A DNA stretch of 60,765 nucleotides from an uncultured Muribaculaceae bacterium (lineage in GTDB: Bacteria; Bacteroidota; Bacteroidia; Bacteroidales; Muribaculaceae): positions 1-60,765 of the forward strand of contig CANRPJ010000017.1 of NCBI GenBank assembly GCA_947632485.1, given 5' to 3'. A program made the position numbers and the translations under genes. Position 1 is the first letter of the stretch, and each line of letters begins with the position of its first letter. The notes beneath the pieces are model-generated. The model was not told the DNA's origin. It worked only from the letters and a program-made list of their open reading frames with translations, and did no database searches. Below are positions 9,784 to 18,502 of this stretch, one piece after another.

Positions 9784-11196
9784 ATGATACGTCTAAGACT
9801 TCCCGCCGTGGTGACGGCTCTGCTATCGCTGGTTTTTCCATCGTTTGCACAGAAAGAATTCGGTAACCAGACAACGAAGGCTCCGCAGCCGGCCTGGGCC
9901 AGAAATGCCGTGATTTATGAGGCTAACCTGCGTCAGGGTACCCCGACCCGCAATTTCCGTGGTCTCCAGATGGAACTTCCCCGTCTGAAGGATCTTGGGG
10001 TGGATATAGTATGGCTGATGCCTATTCACCCGATCAGCGAGAATAACCGTAAAGGAACGCTGGGCTCCTATTATGCAGTAAGAGATTATAAGGCGGTGAA
10101 CCCGGAGTTCGGCACTCTCGATGAGCTGAAGGAACTGGTGAATACTGCTCACAACTTGGGAATAAAGGTGATAATCGATGAGGTGTGCAATCATTCGGGC
10201 TGCGACAACGCGTGGGTGACGGATCACCCGGATTTCTACGCAAAGAATGAGAAGGGAGAGATGTACGGGCCTTATGACTGGACGGACACGTATAAGTTTG
10301 ACTATTCAAACCCGGAACTTAGGGCGGCGATGATCGACGCGCTGAAATATTGGGTGCAGGAAGCTGATATCGACGGTTTCCGCTTCGATGTGGCGGGAGA
10401 GGTGCCCACTGATTTCTGGGTGGAGGCCCGAAAGGAGATAGAGAATCTGAAACCGGTGCTTTTCCTTGCCGAGGCGTCGAAGCCTGAGCTGATGGTCGAG
10501 GCTTTCGATGTGGACTATGCCTGGCCGATGAAAGATGTGTTCGGAGCGATAGCCGCTACGAAGGGAGTGAATAGTTATGCCAAGGCGAAAGGGCAGACGC
10601 TCCCGAAGAGCAACGCACAGGCTATTCCGGAGCTTTTGGAGCGACAGAAGAAGGAATATCCAAAGGGAGCGATCCATATGCAGATGGTGACTAATCACGA
10701 TCTAAATTCTTGGGAAGGCACTGAGTATGAGCGCTTCGGTCCTGCTTTGGGAGCTTTTGCGGTGCTGAGCTATACGCTGCCGGGAGTGCCTATGCTCTAC
10801 ACCGGCCAGGAGGTAGGCTTCGACCACCCGTTTGAATTTTTTGAGACTGATTCCGTGCAGCCTGATTATACGGGCAATGAGGTGACGGTATTCTATGAGA
10901 TGCTCAACGCTTTGCGCCACGGTAACGGTGCTTTCGCTGCGGGCCGCGACAATGGCGGCGCGATAGAATTTCTGCCTACGGAGAGCGAAGATGTGCTTGC
11001 GTTTACCCGCAAGGGTAACGGCGGCCAGGCGCTTGTGATAGTAAACCTCTCGCCGGAGACCCGGAAGGTAGCTTTCAAGGGCGCCGCTCCCTCTACGGCA
11101 GGAATGAAGAATTATTTCGCACCGCAAATCACTCAGCTGCCCGAAGAGCTTGGAGCCTGGCAGTATGTGGTTTTCACTTCGCCCCTGAAGAGATAG
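9784..11196 (+). CDS. GH13 alpha-amylase family hydrolase, exported
   Basis: A 470-residue glycoside hydrolase with a signal peptide (cleavage near FAQ, residue 23). The (beta/alpha)8 fold motifs are visible: DEVCNHSG (region I), GFRFDVAG (region II, Asp nucleophile), LFLAEAS (region III, Glu acid/base) and VTNHDLNSW (region IV, Asp). It should act on alpha-glucans in the periplasm or at the surface. No Sus-type partner genes flank it. The stop lies 1 bp from the birA stop, convergent. Exact substrate unknown. Confidence 0.9.
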   Translation: MIRLRLPAVVTALLSLVFPSFAQKEFGNQTTKAPQPAWARNAVIYEANLRQGTPTRNFRGLQMELPRLKDLGVDIVWLMPIHPISENNRKGTLGSYYAVRDYKAVNPEFGTLDELKELVNTAHNLGIKVIIDEVCNHSGCDNAWVTDHPDFYAKNEKGEMYGPYDWTDTYKFDYSNPELRAAMIDALKYWVQEADIDGFRFDVAGEVPTDFWVEARKEIENLKPVLFLAEASKPELMVEAFDVDYAWPMKDVFGAIAATKGVNSYAKAKGQTLPKSNAQAIPELLERQKKEYPKGAIHMQMVTNHDLNSWEGTEYERFGPALGAFAVLSYTLPGVPMLYTGQEVGFDHPFEFFETDSVQPDYTGNEVTVFYEMLNALRHGNGAFAAGRDNGGAIEFLPTESEDVLAFTRKGNGGQALVIVNLSPETRKVAFKGAAPSTAGMKNYFAPQITQLPEELGAWQYVVFTSPLKR

Positions 11197-11197
11197 G

Positions 11198-11926
11198 TCA
11201 GAGGAGAAACTCCACTTCCTTAAAGGCGTAGCGGCGCAGTGATGAGCCGCTTCGCAGAAGGAGATGGCCCAGAGGCTCGACTCCCTCGATCGAGGCCGAA
11301 AAGATTTCGCCTGACGCTGAATCGCGAAAGGCGAAATTTCCTCTCCCCCGCCACAAGGCCGCCATATAGTCGGCATGAAGGCGGGGGCGCTCTTTTTCGT
11401 TGAAGGCGCGGGCGAGCTGCTCTTCGAGGGAGGAGGCAAGGGAGGCGAGGAGCGCCTGCAGGTCGGTTTCGGAGCCAGTGAGCTGCCAGACGGATACGGG
11501 ATTCGGGGCATCGCTCAGGAATTGCCTCTGGTTGACGTTGAGCCCCACACCGGCGATGGTATGGACAATCGAGGAGCCTGAAAGCTTATGCTCGAGAAGC
11601 AGACCGGCAATCTTGCGGTCGCCCACATAGATATCGTTGGGCCATTTGACGCTTGCCTCCACGCCGATGGCAGCGAGAGCCGCCCTCACGGCAAGGGCCA
11701 CCGCTTCGCTGAGGAAAAACTGCTCTTTAGCAGGGTAATCAGCGGGCCTGAAGAAGAGCGAGAAGGTTAGGTTGAGTCCGGGCTCCGATTCCCAGGAATT
11801 GCCTCTCTGGCCACGCCCGGCGGTCTGGGTGTCGGCATAGATCAGCACCTGATCCGGCAGCGTATCGGCCTGGCGGACAGCGTAGGAGTTGGTGGAATCG
11901 GTTTCGGCGAGATGCAGCAGTTCCAT
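11198..11926 (-). CDS. birA: Biotin--[acetyl-CoA-carboxylase] ligase, monofunctional
   Basis: A 242-residue biotin protein ligase, attaching biotin to carboxylase carrier domains. The biotin/ATP loop GRGQRGNSW and the VKWPND motif are present. It starts directly with the catalytic domain and lacks an N-terminal helix-turn-helix, so it is not a BirA-type repressor. ATG 11926 (MELLHLAET) is chosen because the longer frame runs into tsaE. It begins 4 bp after the tsaE stop, so the two form an operon. Confidence 0.93.
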   Translation of the reverse strand: MELLHLAETDSTNSYAVRQADTLPDQVLIYADTQTAGRGQRGNSWESEPGLNLTFSLFFRPADYPAKEQFFLSEAVALAVRAALAAIGVEASVKWPNDIYVGDRKIAGLLLEHKLSGSSIVHTIAGVGLNVNQRQFLSDAPNPVSVWQLTGSETDLQALLASLASSLEEQLARAFNEKERPRLHADYMAALWRGRGNFAFRDSASGEIFSASIEGVEPLGHLLLRSGSSLRRYAFKEVEFLL

Positions 11927-11930
11927 CAGG

Positions 11931-12350
11931 TCAGGAAAGAGTAACGATACGGGCACCCGTAGCGGGATCAACCTCAATGCCAACATGGAGGGCGTCTTCA
12001 GGAATAAGGCTCCCTGCCATTTCAGGCCACTCTACAAAGCAGTAGGCTCCGGATTCAAAATAATCTTCCGCACCGGTTTCTGCGGCTTCCTCCTCGCTCT
12101 CAACACGATAGAAGTCGAAGTGATACACCGGGCGGCCTCCGGCAGCCACATATTCGTTGATGATGCTGAAAGTGGGGCTTGCCACCATATCGGCCTCCAC
12201 GCCGAGCTCGCGGCACAGGGCGGCGATAAGGGTGGTTTTTCCGGCTCCCATTGGCGCATCGAAGGCCCACAGGCGCTTCTCTCCGGCCGCTTCGAGGAGC
12301 TTGCGCGCCGCTTCGGGCAGCGATGCCTCGGTATCTATCCTGATCTTCAT
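11931..12350 (-). CDS. tsaE: tRNA threonylcarbamoyladenosine biosynthesis ATPase TsaE
   Basis: A 139-residue P-loop ATPase that drives turnover of the TsaB-TsaD complex making t6A37 in ANN-decoding tRNAs. Walker A reads GAGKTT at about 35-40; SPTFSIINEY and HFDFYR are family motifs, and VEWPE follows. Length is typical. It is first in a two-gene operon with birA and has its own promoter just upstream. Confidence 0.95.
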   Translation of the reverse strand: MKIRIDTEASLPEAARKLLEAAGEKRLWAFDAPMGAGKTTLIAALCRELGVEADMVASPTFSIINEYVAAGGRPVYHFDFYRVESEEEAAETGAEDYFESGAYCFVEWPEMAGSLIPEDALHVGIEVDPATGARIVTLS

Positions 12351-12372
12351 TAGCAGCAGATTTTTTGCAGCG

Positions 12373-12403
12373 CAAAGATAGTTATAATCCCAATATTGTT
12401 AAA
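12373..12403 (-). promoter_or_regulatory. Promoter of tsaE-birA
   Basis: Minus strand TTTA (12403-12400), 19 bp spacer, TATCTTTG (12380-12373); one mismatch in the -33 box. Predicted leader of about 18 bases before the tsaE ATG. Confidence 0.6.
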
Positions 12404-12410
12404 TCTGCCA

Positions 12411-12440
12411 TTTGCCAAAAACCATCGGCGGGGAAATTTG
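12411..12440 (+). promoter_or_regulatory. Candidate promoter of the small secreted protein gene
   Basis: TTTG (12411-12414), 18 bp spacer, GAAATTTG (12433-12440), one mismatch from TAnnTTTG. It places a transcript start just before the ATG at 12455 and is back-to-back with the tsaE promoter. Confidence 0.4.
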
Positions 12441-12454
12441 GTTTAGATGATACT

Positions 12455-13048
12455 ATGACACGAATCGCCCTCACAGCAGCCATAATACTGATGAGTCTGG
12501 CCGGAGCCCAGGCTCAGAAGAGTGTAGTAGCGGTGCCTCTGAAGGTAACTGCCATCGATCTGATTACAAAGGTGTATGGAATAGCGGATCCGAAGATGAA
12601 TCTGAGCGAGACGCAGGCCTACGCCAGCAAGCACCTCGGCACGCAGCCGGAGCTTGACGGCAATGATCTCTGGATGGAGTCGGAGGGCGGCTATGCGCTG
12701 AGCTACTACGGCATGGAGCCGCAGGTGGAGGCAGTGGCGCAGTATGATAACAACAGTCTCGACGGCTTCGGCTTTTTCTTCCTTTTCCCCTATCAGGCGG
12801 AGGCGAGGGCTGAGGCAAACAGGAACCAGTGTGAGTTCTGCTCCACTCTGCTTCAGGAGCTTCACGATATGGGATTGCCGCTGATGGAGGTGCCTGTAAG
12901 CGATGCCACTTTTGAGGTAGACGGCGATTTCGCAGGCAATGATTTCAAGGTGCGCCTCGTAGAGGAGAGCGAAAATGCCGCGGGAGGCCGCTTCATAGTG
13001 GTGGTGCAGGTAGATCCGCAGTCGAGCATGCTCCGGGCGCAGAAATGA
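12455..13048 (+). CDS. Secreted protein of unknown function
   Basis: A 197-residue protein with a clear signal peptide (MTRIALTAAIILMSLAGAQAQ). ATG 12455 is used; the longer frame from 12365 places non-signal-like residues in front and overlaps the promoter region. The mature part is mildly acidic with a FFFLFPY stretch and a CEFC pair near residue 125. I do not recognise the family. It stands alone, ending 75 bp from the convergent beta-barrel gene with a terminator between. Confidence 0.7.
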   Translation: MTRIALTAAIILMSLAGAQAQKSVVAVPLKVTAIDLITKVYGIADPKMNLSETQAYASKHLGTQPELDGNDLWMESEGGYALSYYGMEPQVEAVAQYDNNSLDGFGFFFLFPYQAEARAEANRNQCEFCSTLLQELHDMGLPLMEVPVSDATFEVDGDFAGNDFKVRLVEESENAAGGRFIVVVQVDPQSSMLRAQK

Positions 13049-13073
13049 TTTAGAATAGACTGATATACAAAGG

Positions 13074-13100
13074 GGAGCGGCATCTTACGGACGCCGCTCC
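13074..13100. terminator. Bidirectional intrinsic terminator
   Basis: Eight-base perfect stem GGAGCGGC / GCCGCTCC (13074-13081 with 13093-13100), 11-base loop, with A and T runs on either side. It lies between two convergent genes and can serve both. Confidence 0.7.
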
Positions 13101-13122
13101 TTTAAAAATTATCTGCCTTCAA

Positions 13123-15222
13123 TTATCTGCCAGCAGCTTCAGAGGATTCAGTCTGGACATTGCCGTGGGTTAGCTTCTGAACACCACGGCGCTGCTTGCC
13201 CCAGGTGATGTTGTAGCCTACGGATACGAACAGTTTGCGCTCGAGGGCTTTGGTGCGCATGCACTGCTCGAACCAGGCGAACCGGTTGAGCTGGATAGCC
13301 CACTGGCTGTAGTGGCCTACGGGCATGAACATGCCGACGTTGAAGAGCCAATGGCGCCAGCGGTATCCGAGCTGCAGGAAGCTGAAGAGCTCATCGTCGG
13401 AAGTGACGGTTTCGCCGAATAACCGCTTGGGATTCTTGTTGATACCAGCAGTGAGCGAGAAATTCCAGTGGGAGAGCATAAGCGAGCCATTGCCTCCGAA
13501 ATAGGTTTTGCAATGGTTGTAGCCGAGCCCTTTGGACCAGAAGCGGTCGAGGCGCAGGGAGGCACTGAGGGTGAGCCAGTCGGGCACGATCTCGACCGAA
13601 GGTGAGAAGCGGACGAAGAAATTGCGGAAATGGCCGCTATTGCTCCAGGTCATGATGAGCCGGTCGCCCTCCCAGTCGAAGGTCTGCATCACAGGATTTT
13701 GCGCCCAGTTGTAGCCCACGGCGATCTGACCGTTGAGGCGCTGCGAACTGAAATTGTAGGAAAGCTCGGTGCGCCAGTTCTGGTATGCCTTGAGGTATTC
13801 GTTGCCGCGCTGCCACTGGAAGCCATCAATCTGCTGCTCCTCGCCGGTGCGTTCTGAGAGCGATGGTGAGGAGGTGAAGCTGGTGAGATTGAAGCGGAAT
13901 TGCGAGGTGGAGTTTGGCCGATAGCTGAGAGCGAGTCGGGGGCGGAAGCTGAAATGGGTGTCGTGAGGGCCCTGATCCATCTTCTGCCATCGCCATGCCA
14001 CTCCGGCACCCGCCGAAGCGTGGAAGGCACCGAATGGGAGGGAATATTCGGCGAAGGCATAGAGATTGTCGACACGCTGGCGGAATGTGGCATCGGAGGC
14101 GGTGAGATAGCGCGTCTTGGTGGAGGTGCCGGAATATTCTGCTCCGGCTGTAAGCTCTGCGGAGGCGTGGCGCAGGATATAGTTGGCGCGCAGTCCGTAG
14201 GCGGTGGAGCGGTCTCTGACGCTGTTGAAGATGTCAATGAGCGGCTCAGAGGCGCCTTCGGTGGTCTCGGTATAGTAGCGTCGGTTCTCGCCGTGGTAAT
14301 CGCGCAGATTGGCGTCGAGTGCGAGCGACTGACCGCGCCCGAGGCTCTGCTCGAGGTAGAAATTGAGCTGCGGGAAGATGTGGCTGGGGTTTTCGTTGAC
14401 GCTGCGGAGCACTCGGTCGGGCATGCCGTTGTCGAGACTCATGAGTCCGTTGAACTCCTCGCGCATCTTGAGGTTGGTGCTATAGCGCATTGAGGCATAG
14501 ACGGTTGTCTTGTCGGGATTTACATAGCTATAGGAGAGCTGCGGCCAGGTGTAGGGGTTGGTGAACGAGCCATCGCGCGGGCTTTCGTGGCGGTTGAGCA
14601 CGGTGCCGTCGGGCATGGTGAAGCGTTCGCTGTAGGTGCGCCAGATATTGATATGGTTGCGGTATTGGAATGGCGCGTTGAGCTCCCACTGGCTGCGGCC
14701 GACGTTGATCTTGACATCAGCCAAAAAGTTGCCGAACGCCTCTGACACGAGCTGCAGTCCATTGGCCATGAAGGAGCCGCCATTGTCGCGGTTGCGGACT
14801 ATGAAATCGAGCACGGCGGAGGCATTGCCATAGCGGAGGCCGGGGTTCTGATGATACTCGACCCTGATGACCGACTGGGGGAGGAGAGTCTGGAGCTCAT
14901 CGAGCTGCGCCTCTCGTCCGTTGATTCTTATCTGCGGCACGGAGCCATTGACGGTGACTGAGCCCATGGCTTGATTGACCACTATTCCGGGTATCTGCAT
15001 ATTGGCCAGGAGCGTGAGGCCGTCGGAGGCCATCTCCTTAGCCTGCGGCCGCGGCCGGTAGGAGTCGAGGTTAGGCTTATGGACAACTGTAGCTCCCTTC
15101 ACCACTACCTCATCGAGCATCTTTATATCGGCATCGACGGAATCGCCGACGGCTACTTGCGCCGCCGCAGTGAGCGCGGACAGGCTGAGAAAGCCGGTTA
15201 TGGCGATCAAAATCTTTTTCAT
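13123..15222 (-). CDS. TonB-dependent receptor-like outer membrane beta-barrel protein
   Basis: A 699-residue outer membrane protein: signal peptide (MKKILIAITG... AAAQ), a short segment with MLDEVVVKGA that resembles a TonB box, a plug-like domain (about 60-170, with VNGSVPQIRINGREAQLDEL), then a long beta-barrel rich in alternating aromatic strands. It resembles the outer membrane beta-barrel family related to TonB receptors and has no CarboxypepD-like N-terminal domain and no SusD partner. ATG 15222 is chosen for the signal peptide. Located downstream of secDF on the same strand; ligand unknown. Confidence 0.8.
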   Translation of the reverse strand: MKKILIAITGFLSLSALTAAAQVAVGDSVDADIKMLDEVVVKGATVVHKPNLDSYRPRPQAKEMASDGLTLLANMQIPGIVVNQAMGSVTVNGSVPQIRINGREAQLDELQTLLPQSVIRVEYHQNPGLRYGNASAVLDFIVRNRDNGGSFMANGLQLVSEAFGNFLADVKINVGRSQWELNAPFQYRNHINIWRTYSERFTMPDGTVLNRHESPRDGSFTNPYTWPQLSYSYVNPDKTTVYASMRYSTNLKMREEFNGLMSLDNGMPDRVLRSVNENPSHIFPQLNFYLEQSLGRGQSLALDANLRDYHGENRRYYTETTEGASEPLIDIFNSVRDRSTAYGLRANYILRHASAELTAGAEYSGTSTKTRYLTASDATFRQRVDNLYAFAEYSLPFGAFHASAGAGVAWRWQKMDQGPHDTHFSFRPRLALSYRPNSTSQFRFNLTSFTSSPSLSERTGEEQQIDGFQWQRGNEYLKAYQNWRTELSYNFSSQRLNGQIAVGYNWAQNPVMQTFDWEGDRLIMTWSNSGHFRNFFVRFSPSVEIVPDWLTLSASLRLDRFWSKGLGYNHCKTYFGGNGSLMLSHWNFSLTAGINKNPKRLFGETVTSDDELFSFLQLGYRWRHWLFNVGMFMPVGHYSQWAIQLNRFAWFEQCMRTKALERKLFVSVGYNITWGKQRRGVQKLTHGNVQTESSEAAGR

Positions 15223-15252
15223 CTTTCTATAATTGAAATTTCTCCGGACTGA

Positions 15253-15300
15253 ATCATTAAAGCAAATGGCGCCCAATGGGGACGCCATCTGCTGAATGAT
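15253..15300 (-). terminator. Long hairpin between secDF and the beta-barrel gene
   Basis: Nested inverted repeat: ATCATT/AATGAT outside, and ATGGCG (15266-15271) with CGCCAT (15283-15288) inside. It sits just past the secDF stop. It lacks a clean T-run on the minus strand, so it may act as a weak terminator or an mRNA-processing/stabilising hairpin. Confidence 0.45.
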
Positions 15301-15318
15301 ATGCGGGTAAGTGGAATT

Positions 15319-18282
15319 TTACTCGAACCGGCGGTTGCCGCGCTGTGCAGGCGTCACTACCACCTTCTTCCGGCCCTGATTATACTTGATGATGTTGTAG
15401 GCCACCGGAGCCGCGCAATAGAGCGAGCAGAAGGTGCCGACAATAACACCGAAGATCATGGCGAATGTGAAGCTGCGGATCGTATCGCCGCCGAGGAAGA
15501 AGATGCAGCAGAGCACGAGCAGAGTGGAGAGCGAGGTCATGATCGTACGGGTAAGGGTCGTGTTAAGACTCTTGTTGAAGGTCAGATAGCGATCCTCTTT
15601 CGGATATTCTTTCATCATCTCGCGCACGCGGTCGAATACCACCACGGTATCATTGATCTGATAACCGATAATAGTAAGCACTGCAGCGATAAACGACTGG
15701 TCGATCTCCATCGAGAAGGGGAAGAAGCCCCAGCTGATAGAGTAGAAGCCGATGATGAGGAATGCCGTGAGAGCCACAGCGCAAACGGCGCCTACGGAGA
15801 AGGCGATATTGCGGAAACGCAGGAGGATATAGAGGAACATGCAGACAACTGCAATACCTACAGCCCAGTAAGCGTCGCGCTTCATATCGTCGGCCACCGA
15901 AGGACCAACCTTCTGGATCGAGATGATACCATGGTCTTCATCGGCTACGGCGAATGCGGTCTTATCCATAGTCTTACCGCCTACGGTGAGCTGCGGCTGG
16001 AGGTTCTCGTAGAGGAGGTCGGCAATCTCATTGTCGACGCCGGGTTCGGTCGAGTCGATCTTATAGTTGGTCGAGATACGCACCTTGGTGTCGTTGTCGA
16101 TCGAGATAACACCTACGCTGACGGTCTTATCGTTGGCAGCTGCCTGGAGCTTCTCAAGCAGATTTGCCTGGATAGCAGCGGGCTCAACAGGCTGCTCGAA
16201 CTGAACCACATAGTTGCGTCCTCCCGAGAAGTCGATGCCCTGATTCATACCGCGGATAGCGAGCGATGCAATCGAAATCACAACGAGAGCCAACCATACT
16301 GCGGAAGATACGCGCCACTGGCCGAGGAAGTTGATCTTCGTGCCGCTCAGGAAATTGCGGGAAATCTTGGTGTCGAAGGTCATTCCGGCGTTGCGGCCGT
16401 TCTTGGTGATGAGGTCGAAGGCAATTCGGGTCAGGAACACTGCGGTGAAGAATGAGCAGACCAGACCGATAATCAGGGTGGTAGCGAAGCCCTTGATAGG
16501 ACCGGAACCAAAAATAAGCAGGATCACGCCGGTGATCACCGAAGTGAGGTTGGAGTCGAAGATAGCCGAGAAAGCGTTGCTATAGCCTTCAGAGATGGCC
16601 TGACGCAGCTTCTTGCCATGCTTGAGCTCCTCCTTGGTGCGCTCGAAGATAAGCACATTGGCATCGACGGCCATACCCAGGGCGAGCACGATACCTGCGA
16701 TACCCGACAGGGTAAGCACGGCCTGGAAGGAGGCGAGGATACCGAGAGTGAAGTAGAGGTTAAGGATAAGTCCGACGTTGGCAACAAGGCCGGGAATGAA
16801 GCCGTAGATAGCGATCATGAAGACCATGAGGAGCGCTATAGCCACGATGAAGGAGAGGAAGCCCTGATGAACGGCCTCAGCACCGAGCGACGGGCCGATC
16901 ACGTTGTTGCTCACCACATCGACCTTAGCCGACATCTTACCGCTCTTGAGCACATTGGCAAGGTCGTTGGCCTCTTCAGGCGAGAAATTACCAGTAATCT
17001 CCGAGCTTCCGCCGGTGATCTCATTCTGCACGTTGGGGAAGGAGTAGACGTTGTTGTCGAGCACGATGGCGATGGGGCGACCGATATTATTGCGGGTAAG
17101 GGTAGCCCATTCGCGCGCACCTCGTTCGTTCATGCGCATATTAACGGTGTTGCCGCGCATATTGTCGTATTCGGAGGTAGCGGTAGTCACTACGTCGCCC
17201 TGCAGCGCTGCATCACCCTTGAGGGCTACGAGCTGCCAGTAGGGGGTGGTGCGGAGTTCGCCGTTGGATTTCTTCACGGGATTGCCGTTGGCATCTACAA
17301 CCGGCATTTCGGTAGCTTTCACTTCCCATACGGCCGTGAGGTCAGAAGGAAGTTTCTGCTTGGCCAGAGGCGAATTGAGAATGCTGTCGACGAGGGGACG
17401 GTTGGCGGGAGTAACGAGACCAATCACCGGTGAGTCAGCCCTCTGGGATCCTCCGAGGAGCATCATCAGGTTGGTATGGTTCACGGTGTCTTCAGCTGCA
17501 TACGCCTGTGCGAATGCTGCCAGATCGTTGGCGATCTCCTTATAGTTGTAGACCTCGAAGAACTCCAGGTTAGCCGACGATTTGAGCAGGTCGGTCACAC
17601 GCTCCGGCTCCTTCACTCCGGGGAGCTCCAGCAGAATCTGGCCGGTCTTGTCCTGGAGTTTCTGGATGTTGGGAGCTACAACACCGAACTGGTCGATACG
17701 GGTGCGGAAGATGTTGAATGCGGCGTCGACCTGGCTATTTACCTGCTCATTGAGAGCTGCGGTCACTTCCCCGTTGGAGGCGCCGGATTTGAGCTTGCCG
17801 AGATACTCACCTTCGCGTGCGAAGAGGCCGCTCATAGTGCCGGGCTGGAAGTAGGAAGCCACTTTCTGCACGAAGTCTTTGTCGGAATTCTTCGCGCCGG
17901 CAGCCTGCGCCTTGGCAATAGCTGCATCAATCTGTTTCAACTGCTGTTCGCCGGAAGCGTACTGGCGGAGAATGTCGGGCACGGATATTTCCAGTACCAC
18001 GTTCATACCGCCCTTGAGGTCAAGGCCCATACCGATCTCCATCTTGCGCACCTGATTGTAGGTGTAGCCGAGATAGACTTTCTCTTTGTCGATGGAGTCG
18101 TTGTAAAGCTTCAGACTCTGTTTGTAGGCATCGTTTGTCACGTCGGTGGTGCCGGCGGTCTTAGCAGCGAACTCGGCTGCCTTCTTCTCATAGTGAGATG
18201 TCACAAACGAGAAGGAGATGTAGAAACCGCAAATAAGCACCAACAAAATGGCAATCGTGCTGATAAACCCTTTGTTCTGCAT
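15319..18282 (-). CDS. secDF: Protein translocase subunit SecDF, fused
   Basis: A 987-residue fusion of SecD (about 1-600) and SecF (about 640-987), the proton-driven partner of SecYEG that helps pull proteins across the inner membrane. One transmembrane helix at the N-terminus is followed by a large periplasmic domain with GLDLKGG, then helices carrying DANVLIFERTKEEL; the SecF half has GIDFSGGR and NDTVVVFDRVRE. Fused SecDF is usual in Bacteroidetes. Single gene with its own promoter; a 12-codon upstream ORF lies in its leader (18317-18355). Confidence 0.97.
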   Translation of the reverse strand: MQNKGFISTIAILLVLICGFYISFSFVTSHYEKKAAEFAAKTAGTTDVTNDAYKQSLKLYNDSIDKEKVYLGYTYNQVRKMEIGMGLDLKGGMNVVLEISVPDILRQYASGEQQLKQIDAAIAKAQAAGAKNSDKDFVQKVASYFQPGTMSGLFAREGEYLGKLKSGASNGEVTAALNEQVNSQVDAAFNIFRTRIDQFGVVAPNIQKLQDKTGQILLELPGVKEPERVTDLLKSSANLEFFEVYNYKEIANDLAAFAQAYAAEDTVNHTNLMMLLGGSQRADSPVIGLVTPANRPLVDSILNSPLAKQKLPSDLTAVWEVKATEMPVVDANGNPVKKSNGELRTTPYWQLVALKGDAALQGDVVTTATSEYDNMRGNTVNMRMNERGAREWATLTRNNIGRPIAIVLDNNVYSFPNVQNEITGGSSEITGNFSPEEANDLANVLKSGKMSAKVDVVSNNVIGPSLGAEAVHQGFLSFIVAIALLMVFMIAIYGFIPGLVANVGLILNLYFTLGILASFQAVLTLSGIAGIVLALGMAVDANVLIFERTKEELKHGKKLRQAISEGYSNAFSAIFDSNLTSVITGVILLIFGSGPIKGFATTLIIGLVCSFFTAVFLTRIAFDLITKNGRNAGMTFDTKISRNFLSGTKINFLGQWRVSSAVWLALVVISIASLAIRGMNQGIDFSGGRNYVVQFEQPVEPAAIQANLLEKLQAAANDKTVSVGVISIDNDTKVRISTNYKIDSTEPGVDNEIADLLYENLQPQLTVGGKTMDKTAFAVADEDHGIISIQKVGPSVADDMKRDAYWAVGIAVVCMFLYILLRFRNIAFSVGAVCAVALTAFLIIGFYSISWGFFPFSMEIDQSFIAAVLTIIGYQINDTVVVFDRVREMMKEYPKEDRYLTFNKSLNTTLTRTIMTSLSTLLVLCCIFFLGGDTIRSFTFAMIFGVIVGTFCSLYCAAPVAYNIIKYNQGRKKVVVTPAQRGNRRFE

Positions 18283-18316
18283 ATTTTAAGTTGTTGTTGT
18301 TCTTTCTTTTATGTTG

Positions 18317-18355
18317 TCAAGGCCTCCTACCTTCGTGGGAAGGTCGGCGGCGCAT
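18317..18355 (-). CDS. Possible upstream ORF in the secDF leader
   Basis: ATG at 18355 starts a 12-residue ORF, MRRRPSHEGRRP, ended by TGA at 18319-18317, 34 bp before the secDF ATG. It lies just after a TATATTTG box and overlaps a 6-bp hairpin (ACCTTC/GAAGGT, 18329-18344). Nothing else shows that it is translated. It is too short for the SecM/VemP kind of arrest peptide, so any regulation would be of a different type. Confidence 0.25.
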   Translation of the reverse strand: MRRRPSHEGRRP

Positions 18356-18369
18356 TCGTTTTCAAGCTG

Positions 18370-18377
18370 CAAATATA
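18370..18377 (-). promoter_or_regulatory. -7 box of secDF
   Basis: Minus strand TATATTTG, an exact TAnnTTTG match, giving a leader of about 80 bases. No good TTTG -33 box at 19-21 bp. Confidence 0.5.
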
Positions 18378-18447
18378 GGGCTATTTTTCGAAATATGGGG
18401 TCTATGGAAGCGATTTAAGATAAGTTTATGGGTGAAAAGGTGCTTTT

Positions 18448-18480
18448 TTTATTCTGCTTCGGAAAGATTTGTTACCTTTG
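18448..18480 (+). promoter_or_regulatory. Promoter of the Ig-like lipoprotein gene
   Basis: TTTA (18448-18451), 21 bp spacer, TACCTTTG (18473-18480). The predicted transcript starts about 16 bases before the ATG at 18503. Confidence 0.5.
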
Positions 18481-18502
18481 AAGCCAGAATTTTTCCGGCG
18501 TT

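Noticed and set aside
15301..16455. 384-codon open frame on the plus strand
   Set aside because: Antisense to secDF; composition is that of a shadow frame.
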